From an uncultured Treponema sp. (GTDB taxonomy: Bacteria > Spirochaetota > Spirochaetia > Treponematales > Treponemataceae): 33,365 nt of DNA. Within the stretch, counting starts at the first letter, position 1. Every line of letters starts with the position of its first letter. The stretch covers positions 1 to 33,365 of the forward strand of contig CAKZZO010000093.1 of assembly GCA_937885175.1 (NCBI GenBank), read 5' to 3'. The notes under the pieces are model-generated. The model did not search any database and had not been told where the DNA came from. It saw nothing but the letters and a program-made list of their open reading frames with translations. Positions 24,013 to 32,251 of the stretch are shown in pieces. The position numbers and the translations under genes are program-made.

Positions 24013-26910
24013 ATGCAACATTGCTTTAAGAATTCATTTATTCACTGGCTGAAAAGACCGACGACTATTTCCATGCTGATTACTTTCGTACTGACGCTTG
24101 CAATCATGCTGAAAAATCAATACGGTTTTTTTGAAAGCCGCTCTACACGGATTCAAATGATGCAATTTATGCGGAGAGACTTTATTGATTACACAGGCGT
24201 AATTCCGATTATGCTTTTTGCCTCGCTTAATGGCTATATTCCTGCCTTTGTTCTTTCCCTGATTGTCTTTATTGTCACGTCGGTACAGGTTGGTGACTTT
24301 GCATTTGTGATTTTTGTCTTTACGGCGGGAGTCATGTGTACCATTCAGCCGACTTTTAATTATTGGTTCAGAAGCAAGATAAAGACTGCGCTGACTGCCT
24401 TGTATTTTACGGTCATTTTGGGAAACGGCTGGGGGCTGATTATCAATCTGGTGCGAAAGATTGAACTGGACTGGTGTGATGTGGCGGTTCAGTTTTTGAG
24501 TGCCTTGGGCCCCTGTGCTTTTGTGGCTCTTTTCTGTTATTTCTTCTTTAACTATGCGCCTGACAAAATCCGCAATCTCTTTATGGGAGGAGTCTATTAT
24601 TCCCGTGAATGTGAGATGTCCATAAGGCAACTGGCGGTAAGCAAGCATTCAAGGCTTAAACGGCACATTACGCTGCTGATTGTGGCGGAGGCTCTTGCCC
24701 TGAGCATTGCGGCGGCCATTTTTGCTGACTTGATGATAAATCAATTCATTGACTTTAACCGTCATTTTTCTTTTGATGTGGTAAAGTTATCCTGGCGGGA
24801 TTGGATAAGCCTTGACTTGAAGTTGGTGTTGGTGCTGATGAATGTATCCGTTCCCATCATGTTTTTTGCCAATTATCATGCACAGAATGCTATAGCAAAT
24901 CCCATCATTCTGATGAAGCAGGCTATGGATGACTTTACCCAGGATACGGTGGCGACGGAAGCAAAATCTGTGCTGGATATTCATCTTTTGCCCATTAAGA
25001 CTGGCGACGAGATTGAGGAACTCCATGCTTCATTGAAAAAAACAGTGCGCAGAATCAGCAACTATATTGAAGAATTGCAGCGGGAAAAGCAGCTGGAAGA
25101 TGATTTGAAGATTGCCCAGGCGGCGAACAAGGCCAAGTCTACTTTTCTTTCCAATATGAGCCACGAAATTCGTACGCCGATAAATGCCGTCGTGGGCTTT
25201 GCCGAAATGCTTTTGCGGGAGAGCGAAAATCCTACGACGCGGGAATATGCGCAGGATATTCTGAATTCCAGCAAGACGCTTTTGAGCCTGATTAACGATA
25301 TCCTTGACTTTAGCAAGATTGAGGCGGGCAAAATGGAGATTATTCCCGTGCAGTATGAACTGGCCTCTACGGTGAATGATTTGGTGAATATGATTCAAAG
25401 GCGGGCGGAGGACAAGCAGCTTGCCTTTCAGGTGCAGGTGGATAAGACAACGCCTCATCTTTTGTGTGGAGATGAAGTGCGTCTCAAGCAGTGTATCCTC
25501 AATATCCTGACAAATGCCGTAAAATACACCCATGAAGGTTCGGTGACATTTTCCATTACCTATGAGAAAAAAGACGAAGACACTATCCGCCTGCGGGTGA
25601 GCGTGAAGGACACGGGAATCGGCATTAAGCAGGAGGATATGAGTAAGCTCTTTACGGCCTTTGAGCGCATTGAAGAAAAACGGAACCGTTCTATTGAAGG
25701 AACCGGTCTGGGCATGAATATTGTGCAGCAGCTTTTGCACATGATGAACTCCAAACTAGACGTGAAAAGTGAGTACGGCAAGGGGTCTGACTTTTCTTTT
25801 GTGGTTGAGCAGAAGGTAATGAACTGGGAGCCTATCGGCGATTTTACCCAGATGTACAGAAAATCCATGGAAACTGTCTCTGCCTACCGCGAAAGTTTTA
25901 CGGCACCCGATGCAAAGATTCTTGTGACGGACGACACGCCGTTGAATATCAAGGTGGTGCAGGGGCTGCTCAGGCAGACAGGAGTGCAGATTGATACGGC
26001 AGAAAGCGGACAGACAACGCTGAATTTGGTGCAGAAAGTAAAGTACGACCTGATTCTCCTTGACCACCGTATGCCTGGTATGGACGGAATAGAAACCCTT
26101 GCCGCCATGAAAAAACTGACCAATACGCTGAATGCCGATACGCCGGTGATTGCCCTTACGGCAAATGCGGTTGCGGGTGCAAGAGATATGTATTTGGAGG
26201 CAGGCTTTACCGATTATCTTTCCAAACCCATTGAAAGCGAAAAACTGGAAAAGAAACTGATGCAGTATCTGCCGGCAGAAAAGGTGCATCGGACAGAGGC
26301 CGCTCTTGCACTGGAAGAAGGTCAGCAGGCAGATGAAATTTTTCCTCCCATGGACGGAGTGAATCTTGCGGTGGCCTTGCAGAACTGTGGAAGTGCGGAT
26401 ATTTTGCGGGAAGCCTTTAGGGATTTTTATGCGAACATTGAGCCAAAGTCTGCACAGATTGCCGACTATGCTGCCCAGGGCGACTGGAAAAACTACACGG
26501 TGCTGGTTCATGCCCTTAAAAGCAGTGCAAAATTGATTGGCGCATTGGAATTGAGCGAGCAGGCAAAGTATCTGGAAGCCTGTGGCGATACAGGCGATGA
26601 GGCGGAAATTTCTGCCAGGACACCGGCACTTTTGGATTTGTATCGGAGTTATGAGGAGAGGCTTTTGCCTGTGGCTCCTGCAAAGGCGGAAGAGCCTACA
26701 GAGGAGATGGATGAACCCCACTTTGCCGAAGCCTTGACGGCACTAAAAGAAGTGGTGGCAGCCTTTGACTTTTCAACGGCAGATCAGATTGTGCAGGAAG
26801 TGGACGGCTATCAGATTCCTGCCGCTCACGCTGAACAATGGCAGAAGATTAAGAAGGCTGTGGCGAATGTGGATCAGGCGGCTGTGTTAGCGGCACTGGG
26901 AGTTTTTTGA
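24013..26910 (+). CDS. Hybrid sensor histidine kinase with receiver and Hpt domains
   Basis: A 965-residue membrane phosphorelay kinase. The first 300 or so residues hold six to eight hydrophobic helices forming an integral membrane sensor I cannot assign to a family. A linker and coiled coil lead to HisKA with H384 in NMSHEIRTPINAVVGFAE, an ATPase domain with NILTNAVKYTHEG, VKDTGIGIKQED and EGTGLGMNIVQQ, a receiver with TDDTPLN, D684 in LLDHRMPGMDG and the lysine in LSKPIE, and an Hpt domain with H833 in VHALKSSAKLIGA. All four catalytic elements look intact, so a full His-Asp-His relay is possible. About 80 more residues follow Hpt. The signal is unknown; the two-receiver protein at 27058 is the likely partner. 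Confidence 0.93.
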   Translation: MQHCFKNSFIHWLKRPTTISMLITFVLTLAIMLKNQYGFFESRSTRIQMMQFMRRDFIDYTGVIPIMLFASLNGYIPAFVLSLIVFIVTSVQVGDFAFVIFVFTAGVMCTIQPTFNYWFRSKIKTALTALYFTVILGNGWGLIINLVRKIELDWCDVAVQFLSALGPCAFVALFCYFFFNYAPDKIRNLFMGGVYYSRECEMSIRQLAVSKHSRLKRHITLLIVAEALALSIAAAIFADLMINQFIDFNRHFSFDVVKLSWRDWISLDLKLVLVLMNVSVPIMFFANYHAQNAIANPIILMKQAMDDFTQDTVATEAKSVLDIHLLPIKTGDEIEELHASLKKTVRRISNYIEELQREKQLEDDLKIAQAANKAKSTFLSNMSHEIRTPINAVVGFAEMLLRESENPTTREYAQDILNSSKTLLSLINDILDFSKIEAGKMEIIPVQYELASTVNDLVNMIQRRAEDKQLAFQVQVDKTTPHLLCGDEVRLKQCILNILTNAVKYTHEGSVTFSITYEKKDEDTIRLRVSVKDTGIGIKQEDMSKLFTAFERIEEKRNRSIEGTGLGMNIVQQLLHMMNSKLDVKSEYGKGSDFSFVVEQKVMNWEPIGDFTQMYRKSMETVSAYRESFTAPDAKILVTDDTPLNIKVVQGLLRQTGVQIDTAESGQTTLNLVQKVKYDLILLDHRMPGMDGIETLAAMKKLTNTLNADTPVIALTANAVAGARDMYLEAGFTDYLSKPIESEKLEKKLMQYLPAEKVHRTEAALALEEGQQADEIFPPMDGVNLAVALQNCGSADILREAFRDFYANIEPKSAQIADYAAQGDWKNYTVLVHALKSSAKLIGALELSEQAKYLEACGDTGDEAEISARTPALLDLYRSYEERLLPVAPAKAEEPTEEMDEPHFAEALTALKEVVAAFDFSTADQIVQEVDGYQIPAAHAEQWQKIKKAVANVDQAAVLAALGVF

Positions 26911-27057
26911 TAAAATGCTGCGGGGTTTTAGGGGCTGCACAGGCCCCTAGGCGAAGGGGTAGGCGGAAATGAGCGATGGTTGCGTGCAGACGAAAGCATC
27001 GCGAATTGCAGCCGAGGGGGAGACTTCCCCCGCATGATATGATATAATGGAGACGGT
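26911..27057. repeat. GC-rich, hairpin-rich intergenic element
   Basis: This gap is richer in G and C than its surroundings. It contains TAGGGGC/GCCCCTA (26929-26935 with 26943-26949), GCGATG/CATCGC (26973-26978 with 26997-27002), an alternative pairing GGTTGC/GCAGCC (26978-26983 with 27008-27013), and GGGGGA/TCCCCC (27016-27021 with 27026-27031). No T tract follows any of them. A minus-strand frame runs across it but looks spurious. It has the look of a dispersed palindromic element or a structured RNA; a second copy is not evident here. TATAAT (27043-27048) and GGAGA just before ATG 27058 serve the next gene. Confidence 0.5.
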
Positions 27058-27816
27058 ATGAAAAAGCGCGTATTATTTGTTGCCAGCGGGCAAAGTTTTT
27101 TGGTAAAGGCAATGACAAAGCAGATTGAGGCGGCGGGATACGAGGTGGTGCCCAGTGAGCCTGATATTGTGGAGATTTCTCAAAAAGAACCGATTCCAGA
27201 CATTTTTATTGTGTATCTGGAAGGCGATTTGAATGCCTTTAATGGTACGCTGAAATATCTGAAAAAACTAAAGACAGAAGATGGTGTGGACAGGGTTTTG
27301 TATCTGATTGGAAGTCCTGCTGAATTGGAAGCCGCCTATGCCGTTATCTCCCGAGGATTTGTGAACGCTTCCTTTATTCGCCCGGTAAATATCATGGAAG
27401 TGATAAACAAACTGAATGTGCTGATTACCGATGAGAATGATTTTCATGGCAAAAGGCGTATCCTTGTAGTGGATGACGACAGCACCATGCTCCGCACGAT
27501 GAACAATTGGTTCAGCGCAAGGTATGAAGTCTTTATGGCAAACAGCGGCATGAATGCCATTTCCCTGCTTTCTCAGAAAAAAGTGGATTTGATTCTGCTG
27601 GATTATGAGATGCCTGTTGTTTCCGGCTTGCAGGTTTTTGAGATGCTGAGAAGCGAGCCTGCAACCGCCAATATTCCGGTGATTTTTTTGACCAGCAAGG
27701 ACGACAAGGAAACGGTGATGAAAGTGCTTGCCGCTAAGCCTGAAAAATATCTTTTGAAAACCCGTCCTGCAGAAGAACTGATAAAGAGTATCGATGACTT
27801 TTTTAGAGGATACTAG
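27058..27816 (+). CDS. Two-receiver response regulator, first receiver degenerate
   Basis: A 252-residue cytoplasmic protein with no DNA-binding or enzyme domain. The C-terminal receiver, about residues 130-252, is complete: VVDDDS acidic cluster, phospho-acceptor D182 in LILLDYEMPVVSG, Thr in FLTSKDD and Lys in YLLKTRP. The first 125 residues have the same fold pattern, but the acidic pair is replaced (LFVASGQ), the acceptor position is Y53 (DIFIVYLEGD aligned with DLILLDYEMP), and the lysine position is Arg (FIRPVN), so it cannot be phosphorylated in the usual way. It is probably the output of the hybrid kinase upstream, acting through protein contacts. A GGAGA ribosome binding site precedes the ATG. 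The stop overlaps the stop of the convergent sufU. Confidence 0.88.
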   Translation: MKKRVLFVASGQSFLVKAMTKQIEAAGYEVVPSEPDIVEISQKEPIPDIFIVYLEGDLNAFNGTLKYLKKLKTEDGVDRVLYLIGSPAELEAAYAVISRGFVNASFIRPVNIMEVINKLNVLITDENDFHGKRRILVVDDDSTMLRTMNNWFSARYEVFMANSGMNAISLLSQKKVDLILLDYEMPVVSGLQVFEMLRSEPATANIPVIFLTSKDDKETVMKVLAAKPEKYLLKTRPAEELIKSIDDFFRGY

Positions 27817-28286
27817 CAGGATTTTGTATCGCAGTGGGCGGCACTTCCGCTTGCTTGCGATTCGCCTTTCTGCAGCATTTCGCTCATGGTGCGCCAGCCG
27901 AGGACGGCACATTTTACGCGGGCAGGCATGTGGGAAATGTCCTGCAGTGCTCCTGCTTCGTCTAGTTCTTCAATCTGCTCTTCGCTGGCCTCTCCCTTTA
28001 TCATTGCCATAAAATTGTCTGCAAGGCGCAGGGCTTCCTTTTCGTCCTGCCCGATAATCAGATCCAGCATCATGTCTACGGAGGCCTGAGAAATGGCGCA
28101 ACCGCTGCCGGTAAAACTTCCCTGAGTGATTTTACCACCCTCTGTCTTGAGAAAGAGGGTGATGTTGTCGCCGCAACTGGGATTGACCCCCTGCAATGTG
28201 ACGGAAGGATTTTCCATTTCCGCCTTGTGAGTGGGGTTGATGTTGTGTTCGTTTAAGATTTCGCGATAAAGAGATTTGAGTTCCAT
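27813..28286 (-). CDS. sufU: Fe-S assembly protein SufU (IscU/NifU N-terminal family)
   Basis: A 157-residue protein that receives sulfur from SufS; the SufU type acts with zinc as a sulfur-transfer partner rather than a classic scaffold. The three conserved cysteines and the aspartate are seen: C38 and D40 in NPSCGD, C63 in GSGCAIS and C126 in RVKCAVLGW. The insert between the second and third cysteines (the GEASEEQIEELDE region) favours SufU over IscU. It is the last gene of the minus-strand suf operon, three bases after the sufS stop. The C-terminal 20 residues (ASGSAAHCDTKSC) add two more cysteines of unknown role. Its stop overlaps that of the convergent regulator gene. Confidence 0.92.
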   Translation of the reverse strand: MELKSLYREILNEHNINPTHKAEMENPSVTLQGVNPSCGDNITLFLKTEGGKITQGSFTGSGCAISQASVDMMLDLIIGQDEKEALRLADNFMAMIKGEASEEQIEELDEAGALQDISHMPARVKCAVLGWRTMSEMLQKGESQASGSAAHCDTKSC

Positions 28287-28289
28287 TGG

Positions 28290-29534
28290 TTAATCCTTGT
28301 AGCCGCTCCATTCACGGATGTGGGAAAGTTTTTCCAGCAATATGTCTATTTCTTCTTCAGTGTTGTAAAAGTAGAGGCTTGCACGGGCACTGGACTGAAT
28401 GCCAAGATACTGTCCTAAGGGCTGTGCACAGTGGTGACCGGCACGGATGGCAATGTGCTCGTCGCTCAAAAGGCTTGCTATGTCATGGGGGTGCACGCCG
28501 TCAATCGTAAAGGTTACGATGCCGCTTCTCTTGCTGCCGTCTTTGCCGCCTACAATCTGGAAGTGAGACAGTTTTTTGATGCCTTCAATGAGTTGTGAGG
28601 CAAGGGCATTGTCATGTTTGGTGATGGTGTCAAAGCCAATGGACTGGATGTAGCGGATTGCGGCCGCAAAACCAACGGCATCGCCTGCACTCACCGTGCC
28701 CGCCTCAAATTTATGGGGCACTTCTGCCCAAGTGGCCTTTTCTTTGGTGACGTATTCAATCATTTCGCCGCCGCGCAGGAAAGGAGGCATGGCTTCCAGA
28801 AGACTGAGCCTGCCGTAGAGGGCACCGATTCCCATGGGACCGCAGAGTTTGTGTCCGCTCATGGCAAAAAAATCTACGTTCAAGTCCTGCACGTTCACGG
28901 AACTGTGGGGTGCGGACTGGGCACCGTCCACCACTATAATTGCGCCGTTTTTGTGGGCGATTTCTGCTACATGCTTTATGGGATTTGTCGTGCCCAGTAC
29001 ATTGCTGGTCTGTGCAAGGGCAACGATTTTTGTTCGGGGCGTAATTTTTGCGTATTCGCTTTCCGGAATGCTGCCGCTTTCTTTGTCTACGTCAAGGAAA
29101 ATGAGTTTTGCACCTTTTTGCTGGGCAAGCATCTGCCAGGGAAGGATGTTTGAATGGTGCTCCATGATGGAGACCACAATTTCATCTCCCGCGACAATGT
29201 TTTTCATGCCCCAAGTGTAGGCCACCAGGTTCAGGGATTCCGTAGTGTTTCGGGTAAAAATGATTTCGCTTGTGGACTTTGCGTTGATGAATTTTGCCAC
29301 TGTTTCCCGCGCATCTTCGTAGGCCTTGGTAGCCCGTTCGCTTAAATCGTAGAGACCGCGCAGGGGGTTTGCGTTTTGCGTAGCATAAAAATGAGACATG
29401 GCATGCAGCACGATAAAGGGGCGTTGGGCTGTTGCCGCTGTGTCAAAGTAGAGAAGACCGTTGTTCTCTGCATCTGCATGTTCGTCTATTGCCTTAAAGA
29501 GCGGAAAATCCGCTCGGAATTTATTGGTGCTCAT
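28290..29534 (-). CDS. sufS: Cysteine desulfurase SufS
   Basis: A 414-residue PLP enzyme that takes sulfur from cysteine, leaving alanine, and passes it to SufU for Fe-S cluster assembly. PLP-binding K229 is in MSGHKLCGPMG, preceded by VVDGAQSAPHS, and the persulfide cysteine C369 is in IRAGHHCAQPLG; the sequence around that cysteine is the class II (SufS/CsdA) form. The N-terminus YFDTAATAQRP is typical. An AGGAAAA sequence upstream serves as ribosome binding site. It lies between sufD (65-base gap) and sufU (3-base gap). Confidence 0.95.
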   Translation of the reverse strand: MSTNKFRADFPLFKAIDEHADAENNGLLYFDTAATAQRPFIVLHAMSHFYATQNANPLRGLYDLSERATKAYEDARETVAKFINAKSTSEIIFTRNTTESLNLVAYTWGMKNIVAGDEIVVSIMEHHSNILPWQMLAQQKGAKLIFLDVDKESGSIPESEYAKITPRTKIVALAQTSNVLGTTNPIKHVAEIAHKNGAIIVVDGAQSAPHSSVNVQDLNVDFFAMSGHKLCGPMGIGALYGRLSLLEAMPPFLRGGEMIEYVTKEKATWAEVPHKFEAGTVSAGDAVGFAAAIRYIQSIGFDTITKHDNALASQLIEGIKKLSHFQIVGGKDGSKRSGIVTFTIDGVHPHDIASLLSDEHIAIRAGHHCAQPLGQYLGIQSSARASLYFYNTEEEIDILLEKLSHIREWSGYKD

Positions 29535-29599
29535 AGGTTTTTTGTTTTCCTAGTAAGATAGTAGCATATTGCAGGGCTTTTGTCAGCGTCTATGGCTTT

Positions 29600-30712
29600 T
29601 TATGCCTCTGTTTTATCCAAATATGCTTCAATCTCTGTGACTATGCTCTGATTGGGAATCAAATGGGCAACGGCGGCAATTTTTGCCCGACTCATCATCT
29701 GCTTGGCTTCTGCCTCGCTGATTCCACGGCTCTGCATGTAAAAAAGCTCGTCTGCACTCAGGCGACCGATTGTAGCCCCGTGGGTGCCGGATACATCTTC
29801 TTCATCACACAGAATCATTGGAATTGACTTATTGACTGCACTGGGGGAAAGCAAAAGTGTTTCTTCCTGTTCATCACCCGTAGCACCTGCGCAGCCCCGC
29901 TGAAAATCAATGGTACCCCGGTAGATTTTTACTGCTTCATCTGCAACTACACCCTTTACATGCATTTGCGTATCGGTCTTTGCACCCTTGTGCCAGACTG
30001 CATGGTTCATGTCCAAAAATTGTGATGTACGTGAGTGGTAGGCTGTGTCGCTTTTGAATGAGGACTGATAGCCTGCAAGCGTTGTTCCCAGTCCTGCATA
30101 GGATTTTTGCCCGCCTAATTCTATCTGCGTAAAGGTGACGCTTGCCCTGTCTTCGCAGTAAACGGCGGTGTCGTCCAGATGGGTAAAGCGTGCGCCCAGC
30201 AGATTGACCTTTACCAGATGAACGAAAGCGTTTTCCTTTGCCCAGATTTTTGTCTGTTCGGCACAAAATCCGCTGGCATCAGATGCAGAGGTGTAGACCA
30301 TGATGACGGTGATGATGGAATTTGGCTCTGCAATGATGACATGCGATGTGACGAGGCTCTTTTTGTCCTCAGCCTGCATACGCACCAGCACGGGAACTGA
30401 AGATGTTTTTTCGGAATCGGAACTGCCCTGTGGTTCAGCATCAGACTTTGCATGCAGTGCCGCCGGTACAGTGCTGAAGGCTTTCATAACGGCATCTGCA
30501 TCTTCTCCTGCTCCGCTTTTCATGACAGGCAGCCTTGCTGCAAGGTCCGTTCCGTTTTTTGTGTAGGTTATGCCGTCTCTTGCTCCGGTGACGGTTATCG
30601 TACCGCCAGTTTCAGGCACATCAGTTTCTAGCGTGGCGCGGTTTAGGCGCAGCCAGTTCCAGGTGAGTGCGGGGATAGGATTTATGTTGGTGTATGTATG
30701 CGTCTTTGTCAT
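29600..30712 (-). CDS. sufD: Fe-S assembly scaffold subunit SufD
   Basis: A 370-residue protein of the SufB/SufD family that pairs with SufB in the SufBC2D scaffold. The C-terminal region is well conserved (SVNKSIPMILCDEED, SGTHGATIGRLSADELFYM, QSRGISEAEAKQMM), including the histidine of GTHGAT expected at the cluster-assembly interface with SufB. The N-terminal half is divergent, as is usual for SufD. It starts immediately after the sufB stop codon with no gap, so translation is probably coupled. Confidence 0.92.
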   Translation of the reverse strand: MTKTHTYTNINPIPALTWNWLRLNRATLETDVPETGGTITVTGARDGITYTKNGTDLAARLPVMKSGAGEDADAVMKAFSTVPAALHAKSDAEPQGSSDSEKTSSVPVLVRMQAEDKKSLVTSHVIIAEPNSIITVIMVYTSASDASGFCAEQTKIWAKENAFVHLVKVNLLGARFTHLDDTAVYCEDRASVTFTQIELGGQKSYAGLGTTLAGYQSSFKSDTAYHSRTSQFLDMNHAVWHKGAKTDTQMHVKGVVADEAVKIYRGTIDFQRGCAGATGDEQEETLLLSPSAVNKSIPMILCDEEDVSGTHGATIGRLSADELFYMQSRGISEAEAKQMMSRAKIAAVAHLIPNQSIVTEIEAYLDKTEA

Positions 30713-32113
30713 TTATAAATTCCCTTTCATTTCCAGTCTGATAAGATTGTTCATCTCTACCGCATACTCCAGCGGAAGTTCCTTGGAGACAGGATTTGCA
30801 AAGCCTGAGACAATCATGGTTCGTGCTTCTTCTTCGCTGATGCCGCGGCTCATCAGGTAAAAGATTGCGTCGTTTGAGATGCGTCCGATTTTTGCTTCGT
30901 GACCTACATCGCAGTTATCCGTGTGGATTTCCATAGCGGGTACGGTGTCACTGCGGCTCTTGTTGTCAAGCATGAGACTTTCGCAGGAAACGCTTGCCTT
31001 GCTGCCCGTTGCTTTTTTGTCGATGTAGATTGCACTGCGGTAGGTGGAGATGCCTCCGCTTTTGGAGATGGACTTGGTGGTGATGAGACTTGACGTGTTG
31101 GGGGCAAGATGCACCATTTTTGCGCCTGTGTCAAGATTCTGTCCCTGACCCGCAAAGGTGACGCCAGTGAATTCCGCGCGGCTTCCCGCTCCCACTAGGT
31201 CGCTTTCTGGATAGAGGTAGGAAATGTGCGAGCCAAAGGAGCCTGATACCCATTCAACCCGGCCGCCTTCTTCTACGCGGGCACGCTTGGTGTTGAGGTT
31301 GTACATATTCTTTGACCAGTTTTCCACGGTGGAGTAGCGTAGGCGCGCGCCTTTTTTTACGTAGAGTTCCACGCAGCCGGCATGCAGGTTTGCTACATTG
31401 TATTTGGGGGCGGAGCATCCTTCGATAAAGTGCAGGTCTGCGTCTTCGTCCACAATGATGAGTGTGTGCTCAAACTGCCCGGCACCCTTTGCATTCAGAC
31501 GGAAATAGGACTGGAGCGGCACTGCAACTTTTACGCCCTTGGGAACGTAGACAAAAGAGCCGCCTGACCATACTGCCCCATGGAGCGCGGCAAACTTGTG
31601 GTCTTTGGGCGTGACAAGCTGCATGAAGTGTTCCTGCACCATGTCGGCATAGGGACCGCGCAGGGAACTTTCAAAATCCGTGTAGATGACCCCCTGCTTG
31701 GCGACTTCTTCCTGCAGGTTATGGTAGACTAGTTCTGAGTCGTACTGTGCTCCCACGCCGGCAAGACTCGTGCGCTCCGCCTCAGGAATGCCCAGTTTTT
31801 CAAAAGTGTCCTTGATGTCATCGGGCACGTCTTCCCACTTGGTCTGCATTTTTGTGTTTGGGCGCACGTAGGTGGCAATCTGGTCTATGTTCAGGCCTGA
31901 AATATCCGGTCCCCATTCAGGCACGCGGAGTTCGTTGTAGAGTTTAAGGGCGTTCAGCCGAAAAGTACGCATCCAGTCGGGGTCATTTTTGTCTTCGCTC
32001 AACTTGCGTACGATGTCTTCAGTTAATCCTGATTCATTGCGGTAAAAGCCTTTTTCCTCGTAGCGGAAGTCATAGGGAGAAGAATCTATATCGGTGATTT
32101 TTGAATCATTCAT
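30713..32113 (-). CDS. sufB: Fe-S assembly scaffold subunit SufB
   Basis: A 466-residue protein, the main cluster-building subunit of the SufBCD complex. Conserved segments are SLRGPYADMVQEHFMQLV, WSGGSFVYVPKGVKVAVPLQSYFR, FEHTLIIVDEDADLHFIEGC, TVENWSKNMYNLNTKRA, SVSCESLMLDNKSRSDTVP and the C-terminal NDAIFYLMSRGISEEEARTMI. I chose ATG 32113, six bases after a GGAG ribosome binding site, over the in-frame TTG at 32125. It is the first suf gene. The usual partner ATPase gene, sufC, is not beside it, and the upstream DNA is a divergent promoter region. Confidence 0.95.
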   Translation of the reverse strand: MNDSKITDIDSSPYDFRYEEKGFYRNESGLTEDIVRKLSEDKNDPDWMRTFRLNALKLYNELRVPEWGPDISGLNIDQIATYVRPNTKMQTKWEDVPDDIKDTFEKLGIPEAERTSLAGVGAQYDSELVYHNLQEEVAKQGVIYTDFESSLRGPYADMVQEHFMQLVTPKDHKFAALHGAVWSGGSFVYVPKGVKVAVPLQSYFRLNAKGAGQFEHTLIIVDEDADLHFIEGCSAPKYNVANLHAGCVELYVKKGARLRYSTVENWSKNMYNLNTKRARVEEGGRVEWVSGSFGSHISYLYPESDLVGAGSRAEFTGVTFAGQGQNLDTGAKMVHLAPNTSSLITTKSISKSGGISTYRSAIYIDKKATGSKASVSCESLMLDNKSRSDTVPAMEIHTDNCDVGHEAKIGRISNDAIFYLMSRGISEEEARTMIVSGFANPVSKELPLEYAVEMNNLIRLEMKGNL

Positions 32114-32251
32114 GGTAATCTCCAAAAACAGTAGGCAATTTTAACAAAAAAGCAGGAAATTTGCTATAGAATAGAGGGGAATTTGACGAATATCGAATTT
32201 AATTCTATAATATAACCCTCATTTTCATAGTTATTATTGGAGGATATTGTT
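32114..32251. promoter_or_regulatory. Divergent regulatory region between sufB and dctP
   Basis: AT-rich. The plus-strand promoter for the binding-protein gene is TTGACG (32183-32188), a 17-bp spacer and TATAAT (32206-32211). Inverted arms TATAGAAT (32165-32172) and ATTCTATA (32202-32209) frame much of that promoter and could be an operator or coincidental. I see no good promoter for sufB on the minus strand. Confidence 0.6.

Noticed and set aside
26849..27118. An 89-codon minus-strand frame across the gap before the two-receiver gene
   Set aside because: It overlaps two confident plus-strand genes and follows palindromic DNA; the product has no plausible domain.
32114..32125. TTG start for SufB adding four residues
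   Set aside because: The TTG codon overlaps the GGAG ribosome binding site that correctly serves ATG 32113.
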